Positions 8,505-17,726 of a stretch of 64,000 nucleotides of DNA are shown in pieces. The notes under the pieces are model-generated. The model saw only the letters and a program-made list of their open reading frames with translations, was not told where the DNA came from and searched no databases. Numbering within the stretch: position 1 is the stretch's first letter; every line of letters starts with the position of its first letter. The translations under genes were made by a program, and so were the position numbers. The stretch is from NCBI GenBank assembly GCA_023391875.1, contig JAEWAB010000006.1:62001-126000 (forward strand), written 5' to 3'. The stretch is from Bacillota bacterium. GTDB lineage: Bacteria > Bacillota > Clostridia > Oscillospirales > Ruminococcaceae.

Positions 8505-9269
8505 TTATATCTGCTTTTTAATCTTCTCCAACGCGCATTTTTCAAGCCTTGAAACCTGTGCCTGAGAAATACCGATCTCCGATGCTACCTCCATCTGCGT
8601 TTTACCCGCAAAAAAGCGCAGTGAGAGGATGTTTTTTTCGCGCGGGCTTAACTTGGCTATCGATTCTTTAAGTGCAATCTCCTCCAGCCAGTCCCAATCG
8701 TCGCTTTTATCGCCCACCTGATCCATGACATAGATGGTATCGCCGCCGTCGGAGTAGACCGGCTCCTGCAGCGAAAGCGGCTCCACGATAGCCTCCAGCG
8801 CCAATACCACATCTTCGCGCCTAATACCCATAAGCTCGGCAATCTCTTCTACCTTCGGCTCTCTGAGGTGCTCGTTGATAAACTTCTCCTTTACCTGCAT
8901 TGCCTTATAAGCGGTGTCGCGCATGGAGCGGCTTACCCTTACAGAATTATTGTCTCTTAAATAGCGACGAATTTCACCGATGATCATAGGAACCGCATAG
9001 GTAGAAAAGCGAACATTCTGGTTAATATCGAAGTTATCAATCGATTTAATAAGCCCGATACAGCCTATCTGAAATAAATCGTCTGGGTTTTCGCCTCTGT
9101 TGATAAACCGCTGTATCACAGATAGCACCAGTCTGAGGTTGCCTGCAATCAGTTCTTCCCTTGCGTTTTTATCCCCCTGTTTTACCAATTTAAGAAGTCT
9201 TTCCTTCTCGGATTCTTTTAGAACCTTAATCTTTGAGGTGTTCACCCCGCAGATTTCCACCTTGTTCAT
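8505..9269 (-). CDS. sigG: Sporulation sigma factor SigG
   Basis: About 254 residues. SigG directs late forespore transcription. The start MNKVEICGVNTSKIKVL is the SigG-specific N-terminus. Region 2 (NPDDLFQIGCIGLIKSID, FSTYAVPMIIGEIRRYLRD), region 3 and the region 4 helix-turn-helix (TQMEVASEIGISQAQVSRLE) are complete. An open frame extends to 9347, but homology ends at ATG 9269; a GTG at 9275 with GGGGGTGG close upstream is a possible alternative. Unlike the usual spoIIGA-sigE-sigG arrangement, sigG here is about 41 kb from sigE. No spoIIAA/AB or other sigma gene lies beside it. Confidence 0.95.
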   Translation of the reverse strand: MNKVEICGVNTSKIKVLKESEKERLLKLVKQGDKNAREELIAGNLRLVLSVIQRFINRGENPDDLFQIGCIGLIKSIDNFDINQNVRFSTYAVPMIIGEIRRYLRDNNSVRVSRSMRDTAYKAMQVKEKFINEHLREPKVEEIAELMGIRREDVVLALEAIVEPLSLQEPVYSDGGDTIYVMDQVGDKSDDWDWLEEIALKESIAKLSPREKNILSLRFFAGKTQMEVASEIGISQAQVSRLEKCALEKIKKQI

Positions 9270-9560
9270 ATGCACCGCAACCACCCCCGCAATACTGATA
9301 TCCACAGTATTGGCTGAGTTGAAATAAGGAATGCAGCGGCGGCACATGGTATTATTTTCTTTACCTTTTTTAGGGGATATTACAGAACCGAAAAGCCTTT
9401 TGCGAGCAGCGATCGCACTTTAAAAGTAAATAGCGGGAATAGTACCAAATAGTTCCTAAAGTGCCTTCAATATCTATAATATTATGATATAATTGGGATA
9501 TTGTTTACTTTTGTCTTAAAGATATGATATACAATCGTGAAATTCAAAGGAGATGTTTCA

Positions 9561-10016
9561 ATGCCAACCAAATATGTACATACCAATATCATCGCAAAGG
9601 ATTGGGAATCGCTTGCGGACTTTTATGTAAAGGTATTTGACTGTACACCTTTAAACCCAAAGCGAGACCTCTCCGGAGACTGGGTGGACAGATTAACGGG
9701 AATAACCGACTGCAGCGTAAAAGGCATTCATCTGGCACTGCCCGGGTATGTCGACGGGCCTACTCTTGAAATCTTCTCTTACCAGCCCGAGGATGGGCAG
9801 CCTGCGGATAAAGTGCTGAACCGTTTCGGGTTTGCGCACATCGCCTTTCATGTGGATGATGTTGAAGAAACACTGCAAAGCCTGCTCGCCCATGGCGGAA
9901 CCGCACATGGGGTTCCGGTTAAGAATACCTATAAAGAACTCGGGGAACTCACCGTAATCTATGCGCGTGACCCGGAGGGCAACTTTATCGAGCTGCAAAA
10001 TTGGAAACGGCCTTAA
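9561..10016 (+). CDS. VOC/glyoxalase-fold protein
   Basis: 151 residues with two beta-alpha-beta-beta-beta modules: the start (YVHTNIIAKDWESLADFYVKVF) and the second half (GFAHIAFHVDDVEETLQSLL ... YARDPEGNFIELQNW). The HIAFHVDDV and EL motifs supply likely metal ligands of the vicinal-oxygen-chelate fold. Members include glyoxalase I, fosfomycin-resistance enzymes, dioxygenases and epimerases; substrate is not predictable. The ATG has a strong AAAGGAGA site 8-10 bases upstream. The GrpB-like gene follows after 39 bases, likely in the same transcript. Confidence 0.82.
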   Translation: MPTKYVHTNIIAKDWESLADFYVKVFDCTPLNPKRDLSGDWVDRLTGITDCSVKGIHLALPGYVDGPTLEIFSYQPEDGQPADKVLNRFGFAHIAFHVDDVEETLQSLLAHGGTAHGVPVKNTYKELGELTVIYARDPEGNFIELQNWKRP

Positions 10017-10055
10017 AGCCGTTAACAGGTAAAAAGGCAGGATAGGATTAGGGTT

Positions 10056-10643
10056 ATGAGCAAAGCTTTGCAAGAGATGACAAACGAAGAACTGTGGCGG
10101 CTTTTCCCTATCATGCTGACGGAGCATCAGCATAAATGGCTCACGGATTTTGCCTTAGAGAAAGAACTGCTTATGCAGTGCGTGGGTGAAAAGAATATCG
10201 CCCGCATCAGCCATATCGGAAGTACTGCGGTACCGGGCCTGATAGCCAAACCAACCGTCGATATCCTGCTTGAAATTACCCAAGGCACCGATATTGAATG
10301 GTTAAAAACAAAGCTTGAGAAGCTTGGCTATCTGTTTAGCCCACAGCCCAACAAACCACCGCCCCACATGATGTTTATGAAAGGCTATACGCCAAACGGC
10401 TTTTCAGCGAAGGTTTTTCATCTGCATGTCCGTTACTTGGGTGACTGGGACGAATTCTACTTCAGGGATTATCTTATTGCTCACCCCGAAGCCGCAGATG
10501 AATACGGAAGGCTGAAAATATTGTTAAAAGAGCGCTATGAGCATGACCGTGACGGATACACCAGTGCCAAGACCGATTTCGTCAAAACGATTACCATTTT
10601 AGCGCACGAAGAGTTTTTAGATAAATATGCAACCCAATACTAA
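10056..10643 (+). CDS. GrpB/UPF0157 family nucleotidyltransferase-like protein
   Basis: 195 residues. The signature ISHIGSTAVPGLIAKPTVDI (about residues 50-70) is the conserved core of the GrpB family, distant relatives of nucleotidyltransferases, with the GS and D-x-D-like pattern. HLHVRYLGDWDEFYFRDYL near residue 130 is also family-typical. Function is unknown; some members have been tied to nucleotide or coenzyme metabolism. It lies behind the VOC gene and ahead of a small lipoprotein. Confidence 0.82.
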   Translation: MSKALQEMTNEELWRLFPIMLTEHQHKWLTDFALEKELLMQCVGEKNIARISHIGSTAVPGLIAKPTVDILLEITQGTDIEWLKTKLEKLGYLFSPQPNKPPPHMMFMKGYTPNGFSAKVFHLHVRYLGDWDEFYFRDYLIAHPEAADEYGRLKILLKERYEHDRDGYTSAKTDFVKTITILAHEEFLDKYATQY

Positions 10644-10762
10644 CATTGGTCTTACAGAAAATCTATAATCTTTTACCCTCCCAAGTATATTTTGCTACTC
10701 TTTTCAAAAAATAGAGTAAAGCACAGTTAATCACGTGCAAAAAAATTCGGGAGGGTTTGGTT

Positions 10763-11005
10763 TTGAAAAAATATATTCTACCCATTGCGGTGACGATTAT
10801 TTGTCTTTCGCTGCTCGCATCTTGTAGAGGCAATGTAGGCGATACAACGTCACCTGGTACTGCATCACCGGGTGCCCCAGGTGCTGCGTCTTCTTCGGTA
10901 ATCTCCGACATTGTATCGGGAGTAACCTCCGGGGTATCCTCCACTGTCAGCGAGATTGCAAGTGGCGTTTCCGACATAGCAAATTCCCCCGCCGCTTCAA
11001 AGTAA
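10763..11005 (+). CDS. Small Thr/Ser/Pro/Gly-rich lipoprotein
   Basis: About 80 residues from a TTG start with GGGAGGG seven bases upstream. The N-terminus is a lipoprotein signal: KK, a hydrophobic stretch (YILPIAVTIICLSLLAS) and a lipobox LLASC with the modified cysteine near residue 22. The mature part is short and low-complexity, rich in S, T, G, P and A, with repeated SG-V and SxIASGVSDIA stretches. It is probably an exported, membrane-anchored peptide of unknown role. A strong terminator follows. Confidence 0.65.
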   Translation: MKKYILPIAVTIICLSLLASCRGNVGDTTSPGTASPGAPGAASSSVISDIVSGVTSGVSSTVSEIASGVSDIANSPAASK

Positions 11006-11018
11006 TCTTAATCAACAA

Positions 11019-11051
11019 AAAAGGTGTCGCAGAAAATCCGCGGCACCTTTT
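11019..11051. terminator. Hairpin terminator between lipoprotein gene and mutS2
   Basis: Inverted repeat AAAGGTGTCGC / GCGGCACCTTT with one wobble pair and a T-run on the plus side and an A-run on the other, so it can serve both converging genes. Confidence 0.85.
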
Positions 11052-11066
11052 TGTTATACTCATTCT

Positions 11067-13451
11067 TTATTTCAGCGTTGCAATGGTTACGCCCGATTCG
11101 CCCTCGCCGTAAACGCCCAGCCGATAGGACGCGATATTCGGGTGGGTTTTCAGGTGCAGCTGCACGCCCTTGCGCAGAACACCGGTTCCCTTGCCGTGTA
11201 TGATAGAAATAACCTCCAAGTGCATCAGCACACATTCATCGATAAAGCGGTCAAGCTCCATCAGGGCCTCCTCCAGATTCATACCGCGAAGGTCCACCTC
11301 TGTTTTTGCCTGCGCCTGCACCGTGCTTTTAACAGTACGGCGCGAAACCGACTGCTCGGCTACCCGCTTACGTTTCCCCTCAATCAGCCTTAGATTCGCA
11401 AGCGCTGTTTTTGTTTTGAGTATCCCCGCTTCTACTGCGACCATACCGTCCTTGTCCGGCAGCTTTACCACAGTGCCCTCTTGGTCTACATCCATCATCA
11501 AAACTATATCGCCAACCTTCAGTGCACGAGGCAATACATAGTTTTCGTCCCGCTTGATAATGACAGGGTCGGCGGTAGCGCTGAGCTTTGATACCTTTGA
11601 GTTAAACTGCGCCTTCGCCTCGGCAGCCAATTTAGCAAAAGCCTCGGTATCCTTTTGCTTTTTAATCTCCGTCAGTTCATCAATAAGCTGCTGGGCCTCA
11701 AAGCGTACACGCTCCACAATATTTCTGGCCTCGCGCCGCGCGCGCTCAAGCTCCTTTTCCTTTTCGAGCTCCAGCCGTTTTTTATGGCTCTGCATTTCGC
11801 TGTTTGCCGTTTCGGCCTCCCAACGCTTGAGCTGGGCAAGCTCCTTTTCCTTTTCAAGCTGCTGGCGCATCTGCTCAAGGCCGGAAACAACGTCCTCAAA
11901 ACGGGTATTCTCGCTGGATACCATGGCCCGCGCGCGGTCGATGATGGAGCCATCCAACCCAAGGCGCTGCGAGATGGCGAAGGCGTTGGAGCGCCCCGGC
12001 ACGCCGATCAGCAGCTTATAGGTGGGGCGCAGTGTTTCAACATCAAACTCACAGCAGGCGTTCTCTACCCGCGCGGTTTCAAGGGCATATACCTTCAGCT
12101 CCGCGTAATGGGTGGTGGCGGCAACGCGGCATTTTGCCCAACGCAGATGGTCAAGGATAGAGATGGCAAGCGCCGCGCCCTCTACCGGGTCGGTACCCGC
12201 ACCCAGTTCGTCCATCAAAACCAACGTATGCTCGTTTGCCATCTGCAAAATGTGAATGATATTTGTCATATGTGCCGAAAAGGTGGATAGGCTCTGCTCG
12301 ATGCTCTGCTCGTCACCAATATCCGCCAGCACCTTACTGTAGAGGCCTATGGTGCTGCCATCGGCACAGGGCAACAGCAGCCCGCACATGGCCATAAGCG
12401 TTAATAGCCCGATGGTTTTAAGCGTGACGGTCTTGCCGCCGGTATTCGGGCCCGTGACCACTAAAGTGTCGAAATCCTGCCCCAGACGAATGTCGGTGGG
12501 CACCACCTTTTCGCGGTCTATAAGCGGGTGGCGCGCCTTTCGAAGGTCTATTACGCCGGCTGTCGACAGGTTTGGCTTTACCGCGCGCATCCGGTCGGCG
12601 AGCCTTGCCTTGGCAAAATACAGGTCGAGATCTATCACACAATCATAGCTGCCGGAGATTTCACCCGCAAAGCCCGCGCATTCCGCACTAAGCAGCGCCA
12701 AAATGCGTTCGATCTCCGCCTTCTCCTTGGTTTGCAGCACACGGATTTCGTTGTTCGCCTCCACCACCGCCATCGGCTCGATAAATAAGGTTGCACCGCT
12801 GGAGGAGGTATCGTGCACCAGACCTTTGATTTCGTTTCGATATTCGGCTCTGACAGGCAGCACGAAACGCCCGTCACGCAGAGTGACAATGGATTCCTGC
12901 AAGTACTTTTGATAGGTTTGCGAACGCACCATACTGTCGAGCTGCTCCCGCACGCGTATTCCGGCAATCCTTATCTTTCTGCGGATATCGGCAAGCTCAG
13001 GGCTTGCGTTGTCGTCTATCTCCTCTTCCGAGAGGATGGAGGTAAACAGCTTTTCCTCCAGCTTCTTGTTGGGTATAAGCGATTCAAATAGGAAATCGAG
13101 CGTCGTCGAGATGCCTTCACAGCGTTTTTTCCATTCGGTTAACGACCGAATGCACCGCAGCACCTCGGCAACAGCTAAAAGCTCCCCCATCGAGAGCACC
13201 GCACCGGCATCGGCCCGCTTTAGCATCCCCTTGGGGTTTACAACCCCGGCAAGCGACGGTGCACCAAAACGTTGCAATAGCATATAGGCGTCGTTTGCCT
13301 TTTCAAGCTCCGCGTTTACCGTATCGTAATCGGCGGATGGCGTAAGTGCCAAAGCAAGGTTATATGTATCCTTGCAGCTTGCCTGCTCGGCAAGCAGAGT
13401 TAATATCTTGGGCAGTTCCAAGGCTTTATAATGTCTTTCGTAATTCGGCAT
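11067..13451 (-). CDS. mutS2: Endonuclease MutS2
   Basis: About 794 residues, the family length. MutS2 binds branched DNA or collided ribosomes; it lacks the mismatch-recognition domain of MutS1. Seen: the MutS core domain, Walker A GPNTGGKT (about 334-341), the ATPase segment LVLMDELGAGTDPVEG, a long coiled coil rich in E/K/R, a KOW-like segment (LKVGDIVLMMDVDQEGTV), and a C-terminal Smr nuclease domain with VDLRGMNLEEA and IIHGKGTGVLR. ATG 13451 starts as relatives do; an in-frame TTG at 13529 has no clear ribosome site. It follows recO closely. Confidence 0.94.
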   Translation of the reverse strand: MPNYERHYKALELPKILTLLAEQASCKDTYNLALALTPSADYDTVNAELEKANDAYMLLQRFGAPSLAGVVNPKGMLKRADAGAVLSMGELLAVAEVLRCIRSLTEWKKRCEGISTTLDFLFESLIPNKKLEEKLFTSILSEEEIDDNASPELADIRRKIRIAGIRVREQLDSMVRSQTYQKYLQESIVTLRDGRFVLPVRAEYRNEIKGLVHDTSSSGATLFIEPMAVVEANNEIRVLQTKEKAEIERILALLSAECAGFAGEISGSYDCVIDLDLYFAKARLADRMRAVKPNLSTAGVIDLRKARHPLIDREKVVPTDIRLGQDFDTLVVTGPNTGGKTVTLKTIGLLTLMAMCGLLLPCADGSTIGLYSKVLADIGDEQSIEQSLSTFSAHMTNIIHILQMANEHTLVLMDELGAGTDPVEGAALAISILDHLRWAKCRVAATTHYAELKVYALETARVENACCEFDVETLRPTYKLLIGVPGRSNAFAISQRLGLDGSIIDRARAMVSSENTRFEDVVSGLEQMRQQLEKEKELAQLKRWEAETANSEMQSHKKRLELEKEKELERARREARNIVERVRFEAQQLIDELTEIKKQKDTEAFAKLAAEAKAQFNSKVSKLSATADPVIIKRDENYVLPRALKVGDIVLMMDVDQEGTVVKLPDKDGMVAVEAGILKTKTALANLRLIEGKRKRVAEQSVSRRTVKSTVQAQAKTEVDLRGMNLEEALMELDRFIDECVLMHLEVISIIHGKGTGVLRKGVQLHLKTHPNIASYRLGVYGEGESGVTIATLK

Positions 13452-13533
13452 AACAAATCTTTGAACCTTTCCGCCCTGTTGTATCACAAGGCAATCTTGG
13501 CTGTATACAAAACGATCAATCTTCCCCAAGCAG

Positions 13534-14292
13534 TCATCCGTTTAATGGTGTGAGGGAGTTTAAAAAATCAAGTGTCTTAAATCCGTGCCCCATTTGGGCC
13601 AGCATATAAGCCTCGCAGACCTTGCCAAGCTGCTTTAGGCTTTCATCCGTCAGTGTAAAGCTAAAAAGCTTTTCAAACTCACTGTAGATGATATACCGCA
13701 TGGCGGTAAGTACTGCAGGCGAAATAGGTACCACCGGTTCGGTGAAGGGCTCTTTCGCACAGTCCGCGCACAGCAGCTTTGCGCTGTTAAGGCAGAAATA
13801 CATCGTCGGCGCTTCATAGCAGGAGCAGACCGCGCAGCATACAAGGTTTGGCATATACCCCGCAAGGGCAAGAATACGCAGCTCAAACACCGGCTTGATA
13901 AACTGTACGCTGCGTGTACCGGTGTTTAAAAAATGAAGGCAGTTTAAGAATAAACGCAAAAAGCCCTCCGCCTCGTCCTCCTCCGGGGCGAGGCTTTGGG
14001 TGAGCTCACAAAGGTAGCCTGCGAGCGAAAGGCTGTCTATATCGTTTCGGATACCGTAAAATACAGTTAGGGTTTCGGCAGAATCAACCGTGTAATGGTC
14101 TTTACCTTTATACAACTGAAAGCTGGAATAGGTAAGCGCCTGCGTAGCCGCCATGAGCTTGCTTTTCAGCCTTTTAGCGCCGTTTGCAAACGCGGTTATA
14201 ACACCCCTGTCACGCGTAAGAATGGTGAGCACCCGGTCGGCTTCGTCAATATCCCGTACCTTGAGCACCACTCCCTCGGTACATATTTGCAT
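13534..14292 (-). CDS. recO: DNA repair protein RecO
   Basis: About 252 residues. RecO helps load RecA at gaps with RecR. The OB-fold N-terminus (MQICTEGVVLKVRDIDEADRV) is followed by a zinc-binding segment CCAVCSCYEA...CADC (residues ~150-180) as in Firmicute RecO. ATG 14292 has GAGGA eight bases upstream; an in-frame GTG lies at 14307. The start overlaps the upstream yqzL-like gene by 47 bases in another frame, which suggests translational coupling. Part of the era-yqzL-recO block. Confidence 0.93.
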   Translation of the reverse strand: MQICTEGVVLKVRDIDEADRVLTILTRDRGVITAFANGAKRLKSKLMAATQALTYSSFQLYKGKDHYTVDSAETLTVFYGIRNDIDSLSLAGYLCELTQSLAPEEDEAEGFLRLFLNCLHFLNTGTRSVQFIKPVFELRILALAGYMPNLVCCAVCSCYEAPTMYFCLNSAKLLCADCAKEPFTEPVVPISPAVLTAMRYIIYSEFEKLFSFTLTDESLKQLGKVCEAYMLAQMGHGFKTLDFLNSLTPLNG

Positions 14293-14407
14293 TTTGGGGT
14301 TCCTCACTTTCGGGCAAACCTTGTTGGAAAAGCGTATCCTTGTAGAGAAGATAGGCCTCTACACTGCCTGTATCCTCAAAAATCTTCCACAGTGCTTCTC
14401 TGTCCAC
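14246..14407 (-). CDS. yqzL: YqzL-like small protein
   Basis: A 53-codon frame between era and recO, starting at GTG 14407 with GGAGGGG six bases upstream and ending at 14246 inside recO. The translation begins MDREALWKIFEDTGSVEAYL and continues LYKDTLFQQGLPESEEPQ. The core W-K-x-F-x-x-T-G-x-x-x-x-YLLYK is the pattern of YqzL, a tiny conserved protein encoded at this place between era and recO in Bacilli and Clostridia. Its function is unknown. The 3' part overlaps recO by 47 bases. Recognition rests on the motif, the strong ribosome site and conserved position. Confidence 0.8.
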   Translation of the reverse strand: MDREALWKIFEDTGSVEAYLLYKDTLFQQGLPESEEPQNANMYRGSGAQGTGY

Positions 14408-14613
14408 ACTTTACCCCTCCACACCATAAGGTTTATTACAACAACCCTGCACCTTGTGGAATCTGCAAAAGGCAACCAAAAATCTTTACGGCGGTAAACC
14501 TTATACAGAACCGGTGTATTAAGATTGTTGCCCCTTAACTGATTTATATGTGAGGCAATGTAGACCATATTCAGTTAATATTAACAGAGAAATTCGCGTC
14601 GGATTTGTGCATA

Positions 14614-15507
14614 TTAGGTATAGCCCAAGGAACGGACGGAGCTTTCTTTATTGCGCCAATCGTCCTTTACCTTTACCCAAGTTTTTAGGTTTACCCGTAT
14701 ACCTAAAAAGTTCTCAAGCTCTTTTCTGGCCTCGGATGCTACCTTTTTGAGCATTGCGCCGCCTTTACCGATGATAATGCCCTTGTGCGACTCCTTTTCA
14801 CAGTAGATGATAGCATCGATATCGATAATGTCGCCGCTCTCGCGCTCTTTCATCGACTCGATCTCCACCGCCGTGCCGTGGGGAACCTCATCGGAAAGGT
14901 TGCGCAGCAGCTTCTCGCGGATGATTTCCGCGGCAATCACACGCTCCGGCTGGTCGGTCATGGTATCTCCGGGGAAGAAATGCGGCCCTTCCTGTGCCAG
15001 CTTATCCAGCTCGCGCAAGAGAATTTCAACGCCCTCCCCTGTTTTGGCTGAAAGCGGTATAACGCTCTCAAAATCATACAGGCGTCGATATTGGTCGATT
15101 CTTTGTATAATCTGCTCCTTCTGTGCAAGGGCGTCGATTTTGTTGATTACTAGCAGCGCGGGAAGATGCAGTGCCTTAAAGCTTTCGATTAAATTAAGCT
15201 CCGCCTTGGCGGGCTCGCCCTGAAAATCCACTACCAGTACCGCGGTGTCTACGTCGGCAACGGAATCGTCAACCTGCTTGACCATATACTCATCGAGCTT
15301 GGTTTTGGGCTTATGAAGCCCGGGGGTATCGATAAACACAAACTGTGTCGAGTCCTTCGTGAGTACGCCGGTTATTCTGGTTCGGGTGGTCTGCGGCTTA
15401 TTGCTGACAATGGCGATCTTTTCGCCGATCATGCTGTTGAGTAGTGAAGACTTGCCCGCGTTGGGCTTGCCCACAATGGCTATAAACTCACTTTTGGTTT
15501 TGAGCAT
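14614..15507 (-). CDS. era: GTPase Era
   Basis: About 297 residues. Era binds 16S rRNA and assists 30S maturation. Seen: G1 GKPNAGKSSLLN, G2 region TTRTRITG, G3 DTPGLHKPK, G4 NKID and G5 SAKTGEG, then the C-terminal KH domain with the GKGGAMLKKVASEARKELE motif. ATG 15507 has GGAGG five bases upstream; the earlier ATG at 15519 contains that site, so the internal start is preferred. The start overlaps the 3' end of dgkA by 20 bases. Confidence 0.95.
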   Translation of the reverse strand: MLKTKSEFIAIVGKPNAGKSSLLNSMIGEKIAIVSNKPQTTRTRITGVLTKDSTQFVFIDTPGLHKPKTKLDEYMVKQVDDSVADVDTAVLVVDFQGEPAKAELNLIESFKALHLPALLVINKIDALAQKEQIIQRIDQYRRLYDFESVIPLSAKTGEGVEILLRELDKLAQEGPHFFPGDTMTDQPERVIAAEIIREKLLRNLSDEVPHGTAVEIESMKERESGDIIDIDAIIYCEKESHKGIIIGKGGAMLKKVASEARKELENFLGIRVNLKTWVKVKDDWRNKESSVRSLGYT

Positions 15508-16024
15508 CTTTTCCTCCATGATTAGGGCTAAAGGTAACCTCGGCTTTTTGAGCCCATCGCCCTACCTTTGAAATAAACAGAAATGAAACAATTGCAGAAA
15601 GCAACAATAGCGTCGGGCGCACCCAGTTGCCCGTAAAGTAACGTACGATCTGCCCCATGACATCCAGGTTAAAAAATAGCAAAAAACCTACTGCTACCGC
15701 CGAAAAGGCCGCCACCAGCACCGCACCCGCCGCAACATCCTTGGCGATCTTGGCAAGGCGCGCATAGGCCTCGGTTACAAGGTCTACCGCTGTTTCTATC
15801 GCGGTGTTGAGCATCTCGGTGGCTATCACAAAACAGATGGTAAGCAGCAGCAGGATGTATTCGGCGCGGCTTAGGCTATAAAAACGCGAAAAATATAAGA
15901 TATACAGCGCTACCACCAGATGAATGCGAATATTGCGTTCGCTGATAATACTATGGGCAATGCCGATAATTGCATAGCGAAAGCTCTTAATAAACCCTTT
16001 TAAGCCACGTTCGTTATTTTTCAT
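15488..16024 (-). CDS. dgkA: Diacylglycerol/undecaprenol kinase with C-terminal membrane extension
   Basis: 178 residues. The N-terminal ~120 residues form the prokaryotic DgkA fold: start GLKGFIKSFRYAIIGI, catalytic/metal region ERNIRIHLVVA, and ATEMLNTAIETAVDLVTE followed by AKDVAAGAVLVAA. Gram-positive members phosphorylate undecaprenol for wall synthesis. The protein then continues about 60 residues beyond the usual end with another membrane segment (VRPTLLLLSAIVSFLFISKV) and a charged tail. In other organisms a PAP2 domain may follow; here I see no PAP2 motif. It overlaps ybeY upstream and era downstream. Confidence 0.9.
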   Translation of the reverse strand: MKNNERGLKGFIKSFRYAIIGIAHSIISERNIRIHLVVALYILYFSRFYSLSRAEYILLLLTICFVIATEMLNTAIETAVDLVTEAYARLAKIAKDVAAGAVLVAAFSAVAVGFLLFFNLDVMGQIVRYFTGNWVRPTLLLLSAIVSFLFISKVGRWAQKAEVTFSPNHGGKDAQNQK

Positions 16025-16520
16025 CGGTCAATACGTAACTTTCTCCTCTGGGCAGGCCAAGGCTCGTAAGCACCGCCTCTTCCTTTTCCCTCATCCGCAC
16101 AAGCTCTATACCACCGTCCTCGTGGTCGTAGCCGATAAGGTGCAGCATCGAATGCACCGTAAGGTAAGCCACCTCACGGCGAAGGGAATGCCCGTACATC
16201 TCGGCCTGCTCCACCGCCTTCTCCATTGAGATGACAATGTCGCCCAGCATATACGCCCCACTCTCTTGGTTTACGTCGTATACGCCGTTCTCGCCAAGCG
16301 GGAAGGAAAGCACGTCGGTGGGCATGTCCTTTTGGCGGTACTGGCTGTTTAAGCTCTGGATATTCTCGTTATCCACAAAGCTTACGCTCACCTCGTAGTC
16401 GCCGCTCATGCCTTCAAGCTCCAGCACTGCGTGACAGCAGCGCCTGATCAGCAGACGAATGCCGGTTGGAACCTTTATCTTCTTTTGTCGGTTGGATATA
16501 GATGCTTTGATTCTCTCCAT
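16014..16520 (-). CDS. ybeY: Endoribonuclease YbeY
   Basis: About 168 residues. YbeY is a zinc-dependent RNase in 16S rRNA 3'-end maturation and ribosome quality control. The zinc motif HSMLHLIGYDH (HxxxHxxxxxH) is intact and LGDIVISMEKA precedes it. ATG 16520 has AAGGAGG about 8 bases upstream; the longer frame to 16577 would overlap phoH. Its 3' end overlaps dgkA by 11 bases. Slight N-terminal basic extension (IKASISNRQKKIKVP). Confidence 0.95.
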   Translation of the reverse strand: MERIKASISNRQKKIKVPTGIRLLIRRCCHAVLELEGMSGDYEVSVSFVDNENIQSLNSQYRQKDMPTDVLSFPLGENGVYDVNQESGAYMLGDIVISMEKAVEQAEMYGHSLRREVAYLTVHSMLHLIGYDHEDGGIELVRMREKEEAVLTSLGLPRGESYVLTDEK

Positions 16521-16566
16521 TGTTTTAACCTCCTTGAAATCTCCGGGCCGTTGTGAGAACACCTTA

Positions 16567-17538
16567 CTATCTTCCATGCTTCTTTTCTTCGTAGTACTTT
16601 TCGTAGGCCCTAATTATTCTCTGCACCAATACATGACGCACAACATCCTTCTGCGAAAGATGGATGATACCGATATCCTCAACATCCTTTAAAATCCTGC
16701 TTGCCTCAACCAAGCCGGAACGCTTTTCTTCCGGCAGGTCGATCTGCGTTATATCGCCGGTAACCACGGCCTTGGAGTTCATGCCAAGCCTTGTTAAAAA
16801 CATCTTCATCTGTTCAGGCGTGGTGTTCTGCGCCTCATCCAGAATGATAAATGAATCATCCAGCGTTCTGCCGCGCATATAGGCAAGCGGGGCAACCTCA
16901 ATGTTGCCGCGCTCGACGTATTTTTGATAGTTTTCCGCACCCAGCATATCAAACAATGCGTCATACAGCGGGCGGAGATAAGGGTCTACCTTTGTTTGCA
17001 GGTCTCCGGGCAGAAAGCCAAGCTTCTCGCCGGCCTCTACCGCGGGCCGCGTCAGGATAATGCGGTTAACCTCGTGCGCACGGAACGCGCGAACAGCCAT
17101 CGCCACCGCCAAATAGGTTTTGCCGGTACCCGCGGGCCCGATTGCAAACACAATGGTGTTGGACTTCATCAGCTCAATATACTGTTTTTGCCCGAGTGTT
17201 TTGCCCTTAACCTGCCTCCCCTTGGAGGTGATGCACACGTTGTCGTCAGCGGCAAGCGAGCTTATCTGCTCCTCGTTGCCTTCGCTCACCAGTGAGATGA
17301 CATAGCGCAGGTTTTGTTCGTTGATGGTTTCACCACGGCTTAAAAGTGTAAGCAGCCCGTCTATGACCCTGCAGGCATACATCACATTCTCGGCCTCGCC
17401 ACTTACCTTGATCTCGTTTTCACGGTTAACAACACTAACACTGTACTCCTGCTCTATAATCTTAATGTTAGAGTCGAAACTTCCGAAAAGCGCAAAGGTA
17501 TGCTCCAGCCTGTCGATGTTTATTACCTGCTCTATCAT
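16567..17538 (-). CDS. phoH: PhoH-like ATPase
   Basis: 323 residues with a KH-like N-terminal region (to about 100) and a PhoH ATPase: Walker A GPAGTGKTYLAVA, the segment RPAVEAGEKLGFLPGDLQ, Walker B-type FIILDEAQNTTPEQMKMF and GDITQIDLP. The Firmicute relatives (YqfE-type) are encoded next to ybeY, as here, and are thought to act in RNA metabolism. The ribosome-site region follows a 190-base gap to yqfD, which I found otherwise empty. Confidence 0.92.
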   Translation of the reverse strand: MIEQVINIDRLEHTFALFGSFDSNIKIIEQEYSVSVVNRENEIKVSGEAENVMYACRVIDGLLTLLSRGETINEQNLRYVISLVSEGNEEQISSLAADDNVCITSKGRQVKGKTLGQKQYIELMKSNTIVFAIGPAGTGKTYLAVAMAVRAFRAHEVNRIILTRPAVEAGEKLGFLPGDLQTKVDPYLRPLYDALFDMLGAENYQKYVERGNIEVAPLAYMRGRTLDDSFIILDEAQNTTPEQMKMFLTRLGMNSKAVVTGDITQIDLPEEKRSGLVEASRILKDVEDIGIIHLSQKDVVRHVLVQRIIRAYEKYYEEKKHGR

Positions 17539-17726
17539 GAACCTAGCTCCGTTTCAATACTTTTTTTAAATAATTTCATCTTTGACGTCGGCGTATGTAG
17601 CATAATATTTGTATCTATTTTAATATAAATTCCCTGCAATTGTATGTATTTTTAATGAATATTCGTACAAAACGCGCCTACATTCCTAAAAATTATATCA
17701 TAATTCCCCTCAAATAAATAGTAATA

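Noticed and set aside
9270..9430. SigF/SigG-type promoter upstream of sigG
   Set aside because: GG-x-x-A-x-A-like bases occur but no -35 at the right distance; too weak to report.
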